Assembly (NCBI RefSeq): GCF_901709675.1
Contig: NC_051100.1
Location: forward strand, 8,590,786-8,654,785
DNA length: 64,000 bases
Source: Syngnathus acus
Taxonomy: Eukaryota; Chordata; Actinopteri; Syngnathiformes; Syngnathidae
Reading direction: 5' to 3'
Shown here one piece after another: positions 36,968-51,200 of this stretch. The notes under the pieces are model-generated. The model was not told the origin of the DNA and did not search any database. It saw only the letters and a list, made by a program, of their open reading frames with translations. The position numbers were made by a program, and so were the translations under genes. The stretch's first letter is position 1, and every line of letters starts with the position of its first letter.

Positions 36968-39900
36968 CTTTAAAGTTTAAAGAGACATTTCAGTGGTTAC
37001 AATCTGTAAGGTCAAAGGTTCAAACGTTCATACTTCTACAGCTAAACAACTGCACATTTACATGTTTTATATTGAAAATGTTTTGTGTATTTATAACAAA
37101 TATTTAATGAACCATTATTTAAACAAACATTTAATTTATTTTATCCAACAAATTAGGTCTACATTAATTGAAATTAAATAGTTTCATCCTTTGGATTAAT
37201 AAAGCTAGGTTATAAAACAAACCACATTACAAGTTTCATTATCAAGTCTTGTATCCACCACATTTATCTTTCCACTCTGAAAATTTTAAAATGCTTTTTT
37301 ACTGGTTAAGTACATACATTTTCAAAATAAACATCACTTAAATTTAAATGATGTCACTCTTGGTTGTTGGTTTGAAAAGAAAATGTAACACATTACAAAT
37401 ATCAATCTTGTAATGAATAGCCTCGATGACAAGAAATAAAGTCTATTTACAACATGTAATACATGGAACAATAAAACAGTCAAGATAGAGCTATACTGCA
37501 TAGTTATCTTCCGTAAAATGGATTTGACAAAAGCTACACGGACAAGTGAGTGTCATATGTTTGCATGGGCAGGGTTATTGCGGATGGAATAGTGTTATTC
37601 AGTAAATGAGTGTCAAAGAAGTGCCACGGGAGGAGAAGAATCCTAAAAAAACGCCACTTTTACATTGAAGGGCCACTTGGCATAAATGAGGACAAACTCT
37701 GCATCAACCTTTTGTCAGGACCACTAACTTCACCAGAGCTAAAGTGTAAGTGCTTTCCCCTCTCCTATTGTCTGCAGGGATTGAATTCAGTCCGCTTCAT
37801 TCTTCTTGCAGATTGACAATGTTTGTTCCATCAACTATATTAATTCACCCTGTGCAGATTAAAGATCTGCTAGCTAACAATGCTTTGGAGGTGAATGGCC
37901 CCTGAGCAGACAGGAACACAGAGACCTGAAGGAAAGTAGGTCTTGGTGGCAAAAAAAAGGAAAAGAAAAGAAATGTAGAGACATTTTTCATTACATCAGC
38001 TTGAATGACTACAAAGGCACAGCACCTTTGAAAAGGATTTAAAACTCGTTTCTTGAGTTCATTGAATTTGGCTGCAGATTGTGTCAAGTTGTCACAGGAT
38101 GTTTATAGCAATTTTGTATGGAATCGTATTAAAAGCATTAAATATTAATTAAAAAAAAAAAAGAATCGTTAGAAGCTTGGAATCATTAAGTAACTCACAA
38201 TGTGTATTTTACCTATAATAATAATACTACAATCACAATAGAGTGATTATGAATATAAAACACCATCATAACCTCTAAATAGTGAAAATTCATATTGTTA
38301 AAAGAGAATAACAATAAAATAAAATAAATAATAAGGAAAGGTGCCTTTCGGCTAACACAGACAGATAATTCAAAATGTGTCTATTTATGAGCAAAAATAT
38401 TTTTTATTTTCTGCACTCGAGCTGATTGGATGGGTGTCAAACATGGCCAGTCTCATATTGGGGTCAATTAAAAGAGACTATAATCGCGTTATGATAATGT
38501 ATTGATCCCCACTGTGGCACATGAACAATGCCATCCGCAGGCCACCAAAGAGAGCCTGTGACTATTGCCTAGTGGTGATTTGGTTTAGTATGAGATGGCC
38601 AAGCTTATCTACTTTTCCAGACAGCGGAGATTCAGCTGAGCCGCCCCCAAATGACCTGATTTGGTCGGATTCGTTTCATTTTGTCTTTTGGAACAAAGTT
38701 GTCAGTACAGATACTGGGACATTTCCTCTATCGATGGAATCAGAACACTTATAAAAGATAAAACCAGACAAATCTCACTATAATTTTTGATTCATTGATT
38801 CCAATTCTTTGCCCATAGTCTCCATTGTACTTTATTTAAAACTTTCTGGAGGCAGCCTGAGCAGGTTCATGAACAGAAGAGGGATGGGGAAATAAAATAC
38901 AGCTATGAGACTGAAGAAAAAAAGCCAACCCCCACCATCAATCCACTCTGCGGACTCCGCACTGCAAGGTGGGGGGGAAAAAAAAAATCGGATAGAGGGT
39001 GAGATGGACAGAGGGGGCAGGGGTGGTCAGCTTGAGGTAAAAGGTACAGAGAGAAGGGGAAGTGAATGCAGGGGGAGTCATGTAAGTGCACTGTGTACTG
39101 ATAACAGTAAAAAGAATAAGGCCAGGCGGGGACTTCTCTATTATCTTTGTGTGCAGTGCATGCTCATTGGGTACCGTAATAGGATGCTGCATGGTGCCCT
39201 GCGGGCCTGGCAACACCATTGTGTTGGTATTACTTTCATGACCAATACTCTGGAGAAGAAGCCCTTTTTTCTTGTTTTTGTTGCAGCCCAGCCTTTTGTG
39301 TGTGGCGAAAAGCAGAGCAAGAATAAAAGGAAGAACCACAGCAAACAGAAGGGCAGTTATGCATCTGTGCGTGAGCTTTGAATTTTAGATTAGAATAATT
39401 ACGCTAAAGATTTTTAATGGGGCCTCTTAAGTATGAAGGACGAGGCTTTTCAGTGAGATTACGATGACAGCAGTATAAGTCTTGGTGGAACAATTATTGC
39501 CTTGCTTTCGAAAATGATTGCTCCCTCCGATGCAATCTGCACCTTTCTGTCTGTTGGACTTTCAAACCATCATTTTTGTGTCTGCCTTGCTCTATTGTAG
39601 TCACCGTTGATCTGTGAGAAGCCAAGGCCAAGGGGTACTATTATTGAGTGTATTAGTAGCATACATGGATACTTGTCAAACGAAAGGCGGGCCGAGTGAA
39701 TGATGGCTTTGTGCGCTGGAGGTGACAAGGGGAACCGTACAGCAGTTGTAATTGAATGCAATTAGTCGAAATGACCCTAATGCACAGGTGTCAAACTCAA
39801 GGCCCGGGGGCCAGATACGGCCCGCCACATCATTTTATGTGGCCCGCGAAGACAAATTGTGCATCAAATTCATGTCATTACTAGAATTGCAAATTGTCTT

Positions 39901-42049
39901 CACTTTTAATAATATTGTTTCTTTTAGATATTTGACCAGTTTTTACTCGTCTGATTTGAAAACGAGTTATTTGTCAGTTTGTTTTGTAGCTTTTACTGGA
40001 TATAATATGAGGTGCTCATATATTTATTTGGATTGACAGTCATAATGGCCCTCCGAAAGAAGCTATGACTACAATGCGGCCCGCGAAAAAAACGAGTTTG
40101 ACACCCCTGCCCTAATGGAATAGCTAACCTTGGAATTGTTGCAAATGGATCATTGCACGTTTCTCAGGCTAAGGATTGAAATTACAGAAATGACTTTACA
40201 GTTGATAACAAATTTGGACCACAATGGAACCAATAAATTTGATTGCCCCGTAGGTTGTGTAAGACAGAATCTAGAATGTGTATGTTCAGAATGAATGATT
40301 TTGAATTGAATTCTTTGTGTTCTTTAAAAGAAGTAGCCGCTTCAAGTATAGTAGGGCACTATTTTTGCACATGGCTGTAGTTTTCTTTGTTTGGTATTTT
40401 GCTCATCTTTACACAGGTAACTTGGGCGTAACGTAATGATTCAGAGGGGTTGTCCCATGCAGGTATCGTATTCATAAACAAAATCCCATGACAACTGAAT
40501 TTGTGGCTCCGTCAAAAATAGCACTACACTACCTGCGCCATGAGTTAGACCTGCTTTTAACTCGTCCAAAATCTAGTCTACTTTTGTAAACCAAATTTGC
40601 AGATACGCCAGGTGGCATGGCATGAATGCCCAAACTCACAAACACACTGAACTAGACCATCACCCTGAAAATGAAAATACGCCTGCTTTAACACCAAGGT
40701 CAGACTAGTCTCTGATAGTGTCAGGGGCGAAAGTGCCTCATGTTTGGTTTGTGTTTTTTTTCTTCTTCTTTTTAATACCAGCTGTTCACTTTTTTCACTT
40801 GTAAGTTATGTGTAACCCATTATGACCTCAGAGAAAATGTGTTTCAAAATTCAAATCACTTGGACACTGAGTTCCACAAGACGTGCTCAACTTCAGGGAC
40901 TCTTTCTATAAAAGACAAGGTAATGGATAACAGTACTGCATCATAGAAAACACCATTGTCAGTGATTGACAACTGAGTCATTACACATTGAACTCAACCT
41001 GTATCAAGATAAGGTTGACAAATAGATCACTCTTAAGTAACAAAACAGGAAAACAATGAAGTTGCTTTCCCCAGCTTCTTTCTTTCATGATCTGCCTGTA
41101 CAATGTTTGCAGTGCCAGGATTGACTATTAACACTGCTGTGCTTTCTCCCCCCATCTACAATATGTCAGAAATATTACTCGCCATGTTTTACCCGAGGTG
41201 ATTAAGAAGGGTTGAGCACATTTGACCATCTTGCTTTTGGATAATTGACACTGTCATTGCTAAAAAGGTCAGCAAACATTCTGGAAAAAAACATTTGTGC
41301 TCCTGCCCAGACATTTAATTCACTCCCACGTTCAAACACATGATCTTGATTTGGACATGGAGAGCACACCCTTTGGGTGTACTGTACATATTTCAATTTG
41401 GAACAGAATGGGTATACTGCATGTTGGGGCACACAGCATTTAACATTCATTTATCCACAGTAGCTTTTGTCAAAGCCCTCTACCGTTCAGAGAGTTCAAT
41501 AAATAATAATTTATATATCAATAAACACTGACATTTTAATATTCATGTTATTGACATGTAGAGATTGCACAGAAAAGTACCAGTGTTGCCGGGTGCTTCC
41601 TTAGCCAAGGACTCCATTCATATTATGTCAACTTCATGCAAAAACACACAATAGATTTAGCAACTATAAACTGGACATGTAATTCCATTTTGTTTAATTT
41701 TACTGTTGCACTATAAATTCTCAATTAAAATTGAAGCATCGCTAATACACTAAATGTAGCATGTAGGCAGATTTTGATCTACATACTCTATTAGCCACAC
41801 TGTCAACAGTGTGGCTGGCCTTCGAGAAAGGTTGTATTTGATAAGAAAACAAACAATGTTAAGAAACATCAATATGCAGAGTGTGATTAAAGCATGTATG
41901 AAAACACTGGTATTATTCTACACAGCTGCTGGAAAGAGAATAACCAACAACATTACATAATCATGACAAGTGCAGTTCATAATCAACCTTTTTTTAAGTC
42001 AACCTTAATTAGCAAATTCATGCTTCTCAAGAGAGAGTGCATCACTCAC
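36968..42049 (-). other. nrxn1: nrxn1 intron upstream of the SS4 exon
   Basis: This intron of about 5.1 kb has donor gtgagt at 42049 and acceptor ctttaaag ending at 36968. It contains an intact hAT-type MITE (39783-40109) and A/AAT-rich simple sequence near 38310-38335. A long plus-strand open frame at 38905-39381 is low-complexity and not convincing as a gene. Confidence 0.8.
39783..40109. mobile_element. hAT-superfamily (Charlie-like) non-autonomous MITE, 327 bp
   Basis: Terminal inverted repeats of 16 bp are present: left CACAGGTGTCAAACTC, right end the reverse complement of CAGGGGTGTCAAACTC (two mismatches). The element is flanked on both sides by the same 8-bp target-site duplication, CCCTAATG (39775-39782 and 40110-40117). 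An 8-bp duplication plus a CAGGGGTGTCAAACTC terminus is characteristic of hAT/Charlie-type elements. Internal subterminal repeats (ggcccg...gcccgcgaa) match the common vertebrate family. There is no transposase, so it is a passive copy within the nrxn1 intron. Confidence 0.9.
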
Positions 42050-42221
42050 CTTGGGGGTAGCGCTCAATGACCGGGAGATCATCCAACTGGAGTGTGGCAT
42101 TACCCCCACTCCTCGTAAACTTGACTATGTGGTACTTTCCGTCGTTTACAAACTTTGTCGTCTCTTCTATGTTAATGTCGTCTGTTCCAACATTAAACAC
42201 CACAGCAATGTTTCCTCTTTC
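42050..42221 (-). CDS. nrxn1: neurexin-1 exon, middle of LNS6 domain (partial gene)
   Basis: This internal exon encodes 57 codons plus one base, from [12 protein letters not shown] to VIERYPQ. It is a central part of the sixth LNS (laminin-G-like) domain of neurexin, the domain shared by alpha- and beta-neurexin that binds neuroligins, LRRTMs and cerebellins across the synapse. Hallmarks are [28 protein letters not shown] and the [10 protein letters not shown] end. NAT is an N-glycosylation sequon. On the minus strand the acceptor reads ttgttccag before GAA, and the donor is CCCCAAG followed by gtgagt. The exon starts in phase 0 and ends after the first base of a Gly codon. That base can be completed by the cassette exon at 36967 (GNNDNE) or by the constitutive exon at 35728 (GRQLTIF), so this exon sets up splice site 4. 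The upstream exon carrying the first half of LNS6 was not found in the window. Recognition rests on recalled vertebrate neurexin sequence. Confidence 0.95.
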
Positions 42222-45200
42222 CTGGAACAACAAGAACACAAAATGCAACAGAGGTGAGTTAGGGTGACTCATAAAGTAACTGTGCACAGTGAAGATCAAC
42301 AGTAAGTCAAAAATAATGTTTGAATTCACCCTGCAGATCCCTTCATGAGGGAAGTTTCTTTAACAATTTATGGTCCAAGTTGTCAATATGTACTGCATAA
42401 TCAATTTTCAATGAGCTAGTGTATGACCCCCTCTCCTCTTTGGAGATTCACTGAAATGAGCATCTGGTTGGAAGCTAAACCTATGGTAGAACTGCAGCTT
42501 TCTGCATGTCATTATCCAGTCAGCACAGCCAACACGCTTTGCATCTCCAGTCTCTTGCCAACACTCTCAAATTAAATCATCAACTGCCTTCCAAGACCTT
42601 CAGGTTCTGGTTAATTTCGGACGGTTCAAACCTTCTCAAAAAAGACAGAATTGAATGTACAATCAAAATCAGTCATTCCAATGTTCTGTTTGCCTAAGCT
42701 GTCTAATTGAGAAAAAATAATTCACAAAAACTGTAGGCCTTGTGTCATACTTGTGTTACAAGTGTGATTGTCAGACATTGATGTGGCAGTAAAACCTCAC
42801 CTATGAGTGAATTTGTCAGTTTGAGTGATTTGCTCCACTTAAAATCCTTCAGGAAGAGTCCCTGAGATAGTAGCTGAGCAGTAAGCATTATCCTGCCTCA
42901 TATTCTCATTTTAAAAATTTAGTCCAAGACAAGTATGAGATAAGAGAACCTACTTAGACCTCCAAAATCAGGACACAATAGTAAACGTCTTAGTAACTGT
43001 CTGTCTTGAGGGACCGACGCAATTAGTAAGTCCTGCTTTCAATAGCTCCCTCCAATTTACTTTGAATGCCTTCAGTGGCCTTGTTAAGGTTTCCAACTAA
43101 AATGTCCAGAGCATAAACATATGACATAAGAAACCATCAAGTACTGAAACAGATATTAAGATGAAAGAGGGCGAGCAACTGAACAGGTAGCACCATGGCC
43201 TCACAAAATGAACATAAAAGTCTTCCCAGAAGAGTGCAAAATACTCATCTGCATAAAGATAATCGACTCCAAATTTTCTTTTTTTCACCTACTGCCATTG
43301 TCCTTCAACATTTGCTAATAATATATAATTAGAGTCAATGTTCATCCATTATTAAGAGTAGTGGGAGTAACTGCTGATGCCTCGCCTTCCCGAGAGGCCT
43401 ACACATGACATGTACATGTACTATATCAGGAAGACTCCCTATTTATATCATAACATAAAAAAAATCTTCAAACCGGTCGGACTTAAGCATGCAGTTCCGT
43501 CATGTTCTGAGAGCATCCCGATCCTGCAGCTTTAATATCTTATGGTCTGATGTCAGCTTGATTGATAGCTGCTTATATAAACCACGGCCATACTGCAAAT
43601 TCAGGGCTGCTCACTTGTGCTGCCTCATGGGAGCAGACTGTATGGCGCATACATACCCCACCCAGAATATTCAGCCTTGCCTGACATTCTTCATGGCGTC
43701 TTGATTAATTGCTCATCTTGCTGCAATAGAGTTTAATTAACTGATGAAGTTGATCCACCATTCTCTTCTAATCTCATCCCTGTTTCTTAATGCTTCTTAT
43801 CCTCGCAGCTGGAGGGAGGAGTAGCCGCCGTAATATTGAGGGTGTCAGTCGCTCGTTAAATGTCCCCATCTGCAGTCATTATACAAGCACGGGCGTAGTT
43901 GTTTTAGGAGCAATAAAGCTGCAAAACAGACACTGCAGACCAAGCGCTTGAGTAGCATTTCTTGCTTCCACTGATGCCAACAAAAGCACAAGTACTGCAT
44001 CTCACTCTTTATTAAAGTTACTGCAGACACAAGTTATAGTTGTATAAGGTCAAACAAAGCAAGATTTAAACCATGAACTGTTTACAGGCTCATTTCATTG
44101 CCCACTCTGCAAAGACAGAAATGTAAATTGCCACCGTGTAGGTCCTTCTCTCCTATTCCTGCAAAATAAGACCTCAGTGCTCATTTATAAGTCCTTTATG
44201 ATGACCATGACTGTGCTTTAGACATATTTTATAGCTCGTCAGCCCAACGCGACAGGACTGCAACCCATCATTTGACATTGTACGAGCCTCTGAGGTGCTG
44301 CCTGGCAGGTGGAGGAACACCTCTGCCATCCCTTAAGTATGTCTTTGTATGCATCTAATGTATGTGCACATGAGCAGGTTGACTTGAGGGAATATTATGA
44401 TCTCACTACAGAGGCTAAATGTCTTCGTGTAGCAAGGACATGCAGGCCATTCTCCCCACCTTATCTTTTAATTACCCCTGACAGTCTTCTGCGTCTCTCT
44501 TTTAAGCTTTGTTAATGAAATTACAGAGCTAATGGAAGAATTAGGCACAAGAAAATGACTTCCCCTTTTTTCCAGGCATGTATTTCTGGTCCACGAACTG
44601 TACACTATGCAGTTATTCCATACCTCAGTAATGATGCCCAGGGGGAAAATGTTTCATCCGACAGTGTAAACATATCTATGCACATTGAGACTTGCCATGT
44701 AAATAGAAAGCAGTAAATTATATACATCTCATTATTAAAACACAGAAGGAATCTATCAAAAAGGCATTTCAGGCTCATAAATGAAAGAGATGTTGTGATT
44801 TATCAACCATAGTATGTCAGAAAAACCTGGCGATTGGGCATGTGCTGACTCATCACTCATTCAATTGAGCATCTGCTTAAGACATCATGTTGGCACACAG
44901 GATAAAGTCTCAATATGGCATCATCACACGCAACTGCATTTAAAAAAACTAGCTCTCCTTGCGCATATGGGTGAGAATCAAGCACTGAGAAGAAAAGTGG
45001 ACTCCCTCTGCAGCAATGAAAATGAACATTTTTAAATGTAGGCATGCTATATAACTGTGCAAAAGTTAAGCCTGTCATAGGCTGTTTTTGTTGTTTTAGA
45101 AGCGCCCTAATTAGTGCACATAACAGTACAATGGTGCTTGGGAGAGAGCATTTGCTGGAGTTGAGCTGTTAAAACTGTTAAACACTTTCAACAAAAAGTG

Positions 45201-45240
45201 GCAAAGCATATACTGTTAATGTAAATGGGATGTACCAAGT

Positions 45241-45280
45241 AATAATAATAATAATTATTATTACTATTAATAATAATAAT
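45241..45280. repeat. AAT/ATT palindromic microsatellite
   Basis: (AAT)n changes to (ATT)n and back to (AAT)n, so the tract is self-complementary and could fold into a hairpin of several pairs. Confidence 0.9.
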
Positions 45281-48200
45281 GTTTTTACTATTACTGTATA
45301 TACTGTTTATCTTTTTCATTGCTTTGAGTATTACTTGAGTGAAATTCGACAAAAAAGGGATTCTCATGGAGATGTTTATGTTCTGAAAAAGAAAATCAAG
45401 CCTTCCTCTCATTGCGATGGTATCTTCAGCGTGCTGAGGAAAGAGTGCCTTTGCTGTGAGCTCAGCTCATTTCCAAATCAAACCCACTGGCTAAAGTGCC
45501 TAATTATCTGTGAAGTTGGCTTGAAATTGTTTTCATTGCTAGCAGACTTTCTCAAACGGCTTTTCTGGAGGAGAGCGTCATCAAATATCTCAGAGTTACT
45601 AAATTATCTCTCTAGCTGCATCAGTTCCTTAAATGAGAACTCAAAGAGAATAACAGAAGATTTATGTACTATTACCTTTCGTCTGTGATTTATACATCTA
45701 AATCATAGTGTCACTTAAGACATGTAGAGAGAACATACACAATTATGAAGTAGTAGCAAAAAAAAAAAGCAATTATGCCAGGCAGAGAGTCGATAACAGA
45801 GGTTGGAGGTGAAAAGAGCCAGGAACCGTTCATCTCTTCCTAAAATGACATTTGCTATCTATAAGCCTTTTCTTTTGTGCCATCTTGAGCGCCGCGGTGA
45901 CACATTCCATCAAGAGAGGTCAACATATATCTGAAATTTCATTCTGTCTCACTCAAAGAAATCAATTCAGGTTTAAGGTGATTCTGCTGCCTGTCCACTT
46001 GTGACAGCTGGCGAGCAGTCGAGGTGAGTCGACCTTCAGCTCTGTCCTCTTCTCTCCACCGGGACTTCTCCCCTACCCCCCGAACATGCCAGCGCGCCTC
46101 ACTTATCTACCATAATAAGCTCAAACAGTAAACAATGCAGGGTGACTAGTTGATTGAGTTAACAATGAGGACATTGTTGGGTATTTTTATTATTCCTACT
46201 TCAAAAGAACCACTATAATGTATATACATATATTAATGTGTTAATGATGTTAATCAAAGTCAACTTTGATTGTAAGCAAACTGAGGGGGAAAAAAATTCA
46301 CTTAGACAAATAAGTTCTACCCTCGGAATCTAATTCACTTACTTGGATATTCCGGGACTGTGCTTGGCATGAGATTCCCTGTAATAATCAGGTACCTCTG
46401 CTCATAAATATGTATTTCTATCTTGTTCTACTGAGCTTTGTTCGGCTTGATTTGGTCACTGCTTGAACTCCTCAAGTAATTACGTTACATGGGCACATAT
46501 CTTGTCAAAGGTGTCAAACCATGGATGTTCCTAATGTCATCTTTTAATGCGTTTTACCAATTGGGAAGGTACTACATCTTCTACCTCGGAAATTATTACC
46601 ATCTTTTTAAAGGCCACTCTATAGCATTTCCCCCGGTTATTATGCTTATTATGATTATATAATGATTCCAAATAATTCCACATGTAAACTGAAGTGTGTT
46701 AAAAATTTACACTGAGGATTTCAAAATGTGTTTAAGAAAGTTTAACTTTGCTCTACATCGTACAGTAATTAAGGTGAAATTGTCATGAATATAACATACC
46801 ATTTATATTTAAACAGTTTAATATAACTTCCTGTAACGAAATGTTTTGCATGCAGAACAATGAGATCTCACAATTTAACATAACACTGTGAACATTAGTG
46901 TCATGTAAATTACCTTGTAACCTCTAAACCTAACGCTTCCAGTTCCCTTGGAGATATATCTTCTCCAACAAAATTATTCTGATGCATAATGTGTTTTTTG
47001 TCAGGCTAAAATAATTATAAAAAAAAACTTGATGCTCCTTGCGCAAATTCCCCTCACATATCCTCTTTAATCTTTCTTCTTTATTGGAAACCCAAAATCA
47101 ATATCACTCCCTTTAACCCTCTTATTCTTATTAAAGATATATATCTTATGTGAAAAAAAGAAAATATGTTGCTTGTATTGAAAAACGATGTTCATCTCCT
47201 GTGCTCAATAACAAAACTAAATAAATAGTGAGATGCAGCTAGTTTGAAGTTTGCCTGTCTGACATTAAAAGCTGCAGCATTTATCCACCAAGACATACTC
47301 TACATATCACTTATCCTGCCATGACTCGAAGGCAGAGGAGCCTATCATAGGGGAGGTGGTACTTTTTACTTTTCCGAGCACTTAATACAAGTCTCCATTC
47401 AGATTGTTTGGATGTCATCGCCACACAGTTCGGAAATCAGCATGGTATCTGGGGGGTTTCCAGGTTTTGCAATAGTCCTGATCAGTTTATTTAATCTCTG
47501 CTAACACTAATATTTTAGCATTTCACGGCATATTTTGGGTAATTGAAATTTTTAGTTCACGTCGATGCAGCATTGAGGGTTGATGTACTTCCAACTACCA
47601 CCTTTTTTCTGTTAAAATGGAGCACACATTCATTCTTTAAACTCAATTGGCCTGAAGACAGGACTATTTAATCTATTTATCTAGAGCAAATAAATAGATG
47701 GCATTTTACCGTAGAGGAGCAAAGCTTGCTGTCAATTTGTTTCGACAATGAATAGCAGTTGCTGTTTCTACTAGTTAAATATGTAATTCCTTACATTGGT
47801 GTTGCTGCTATAATGTTCTATTTTTATTTTGAACAAGGTCTGTCACAATGTGTGGTTAGAAGTTACATGAAATACATGAAAAAAAAATAATACATCTAAA
47901 AACAAATAGAGATACTTTGATAAATGATGACTTCCTATTCTTCGACATGCAATTTGTCACACATTAGGAATCATAAGCAAAGTTTTGTTAGGCAGTACTG
48001 TCACACTTGCTTAAAAAAAACAGTGGAACCTCATGTTACGTACTAGTTAATTGGAGTTTATAACCCGAAACACTACTGTATTAAAGTAATGTTAAATAAC
48101 GTGGTTGCTTTTGGCATCTGAGTTTGGGTGAATGTTGGAACTTCCACCTCACAACAACATGTGTTGATGCCGATTTCGGTGTGATTTGACATGACTGATA

Positions 48201-51200
48201 TAAACTGTTCATTGCCTTGATTTAGGAAACGGTGTTGTTCAATAAATAATAATGTAGATAGTATTTTCTGATGAAAATGAAATTATTTTTGGACTATGAC
48301 AATCGTTTTTGAGTGGATGATGGAGGATGCACATAGATATGATTTCCGCCTTACTCCCTTAAGTGGATTTCAATTTCAATGTGTAATGCAAGTTGCCAAT
48401 GATGGTTGCCCGAGGCAAAATACAGCAAAATATAGATTCATCTGCTCGTCCACGCAAAATGGTTCATATACCAAAAATAATACATAAATGAAGGTCATTT
48501 TTCCATGTACGTGACTCAAATTGTTCACAAACTTTTGATGAAGAAAAGTGAAGTAAATTATTTCCTTTACTTTTTTAGACAGTCTGCTTCTATCCATCTA
48601 GAAATTTGTACAGCGCCTCTGATAAAATGAGGGATGATTGTCTGTCCACTGGTCCTATTTTAGAGGAGTCCTGACCCATCATTTTGTGCCTGATGGCTGC
48701 ATACACACTGCGCTGCATATAAACATCACATTGGACAACATACGTATAGCCAACAACATGATGTCTCCTGACCCTGCATGTATTTGACAGAGGGGAAAAA
48801 AAAAAAACAATCTTGGAAAAACATCCATCCAACATTTTTAAAAAAAAAAATACAGGTCATATTCCAAATTAAAAAGCAAACAAACCAAGTTGTGTATGAG
48901 TTCCTTGCTGGTAATGAAGGGTACGTTTTTGGTTCACAAGCTAAGCGAACAGCCATCAACACCATGCCAGCTTCCCTTGACACACCATACATGCATGCGT
49001 CACCCGCCTCTGCACTGCTAGGGTGACAGTGCAGTGTCAAAGAAAATCCTTGTTAGGGCCACGGAGAGCAAGGTGACACGTCTCGGCAGAGCTGCCATTT
49101 AAAAAAGGTCAACCTTGAACCTAAAACTTCAACCCACATATGTTAAAACTACAAAATAACTTTTTAATTTTGGGGGTTAAACCTTTTCTAATATATTTTA
49201 GTGTTTTCTTATCGGAATGGCACAAGGCAACAGATGCTCGGGAACAACTGGAGTACTAGAGTGAGTACCTGCCAGTGCATACATCAGCACTTTGAAAGGT
49301 GACGGCATGCAGGCTCTAACTGACAGACCAACCAGCCGCTTTTATTTGCTACAGCCTTGACTCTGCTTCTCGTTTTCTCTTATATTCATAACTTGACAGC
49401 ATGAAAAAAATCAACTCTGTGAAAAGAACAAGTCTAAAACAGCAGGATAGATTGCTGGGGGATGTCGGCATTGGTGTTATATTGAAGTTGATTTTTCAAG
49501 GTCTAATAACTACAGAATTTTAAATGCATGGCTGAAGTATTGCTTGGAGAAAAAACTAAGTCTGGCCTCTTATTTTCACTGTGATGCTGCTCTGACCACA
49601 GAGTTGATTATTTGACATTCATGAATTGTTAATCATTACTGACTGGACCCTATTACCATGCACCTTGTAGCAATTGAAAGGTCAACTAGACGAGCTATGG
49701 ACACATTTTAATTGGTGCATAATCAGGATGCCAATTACACTTGCACTAATGAGAGGAAATTGATTATTACGGCAGGTCCGTGGGCTTAATCACAACGGAA
49801 TTGAATCGAAGCCTCAGTGTTGTATTTTGTTTAGCAATATTCCAGGCTAATGAAACTATGCCCATTTCTATCCTGCAGTCTACGTAGTTTGTGTAATAAT
49901 GAAAAGTTTGTTTTATTATAAAATATTCAGTAAAGTAACTAAGGGAACTGTGGCAGTACTGTTGAAAATAAAAGTATAACTCAAACACAACTGATCATTC
50001 AATAAAAAAGTGTATCTCAATGAGGAATTTTACCCTTCTTTTGTGGTGAAAAATGAACTGTGCGGGGGAAGCTCGTGATGCAGACTAGTGTCAGGCCAAG
50101 TGAGTTGAAACTGATGGTGCACATCATTAATAGTCTGAAATAGACTGAACATTTTTACTAGGTCGCACTGTTAATTGACAACGATACTTGGGCTGGTGCC
50201 TCGCAGCCTGAGGCTCTCCCTCTTTCCTCGGTTTTTGCTCTCTTTCACTTTGCTTCGATTTTAACGTCCTATTTATTACTCTCTTCACTTTGCCTGCTAG
50301 TGATTTTTGCCTCCTGCTCACATCCCTCTACACACTTTTCAATGTCATTTTTTCCTCTTTACCTCTTCAATATTTTCCTCTTGAGGACTTTACAGACAGA
50401 AGGACATGTGGCACACATGCTAAATATGTTGAAACAACTATCTAACAAACGTTTGAAATTTGGTTGTCTCTTTTGAGATAGGAGTCTCGATTACAGTCCA
50501 ATGCCAGAGGTATCATTTCAATGCACCAAGACACTGAAAGAGAACCGGATGAATGAATTGCAACCCTTGGTTGTTATTTTTCATCATGTACATCTATTAT
50601 TGATCTTATGAAACAGACGACCCTGGAGCAAAGGTGCAGGGAATGTGGTGTGCTTGATATATACATGGACATATGGAAGAGCACTGATATGATGGGTCCA
50701 GCTTTTCCACTGACTCCAGTTATTACCTTTCTCACGATAAGCATTCTATGACAAATTATCATGACAAGTTGCATTATTTTTCAGTTTTGTACCTGAGCGA
50801 AAACATCCTGTGGATGCTTTTCTATGTAGATAAACAAATCAAAACATGTCTCAATTCTTTTCTGCCGCACTTGGGATACATTTCAGTTCACCTGTAATCC
50901 TTATGAGGACAAGAAAATGGAGAGGTGAATGTATTCTGTAGTACAGTACTGAGATTGAGGATAAGAAAAATCATGTATAACAATGAAAAAAAAACACTTT
51001 TACAAATGATCCATGACAATGTTTTGTTTATATGCATGTCAGCTCCATTTAGCATCACTCCTAAGCTCCGCGATGCATTTTATTCCCCGATACTATAGCC
51101 ATTAAAATTCTAGCTGTCATCTCTTGGGCACCAACAGATAAAATAAAGCCAAGGGGGACAGTTCAGTTTTGATAATTGAGAATCAGATAATGACTTTGCT

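Noticed and set aside
38905-39381. 158-codon plus-strand open frame
   Set aside because: Low-complexity Lys/Gly/Glu-rich sequence through A- and G-runs inside an nrxn1 intron, with no recognisable domain. The opposite strand is also open (38938-39339), as expected for biased composition.
45230-45688. 152-codon plus-strand open frame
   Set aside because: Its start lies in the AAT microsatellite; the rest shows no recognisable motif and no convincing splice context. Probably chance in AT-rich DNA.
48021-48125. cagtggaacctcatgttacg sequence resembling a DNA-transposon end
   Set aside because: Only one end-like sequence; no inverted partner or target duplication found.
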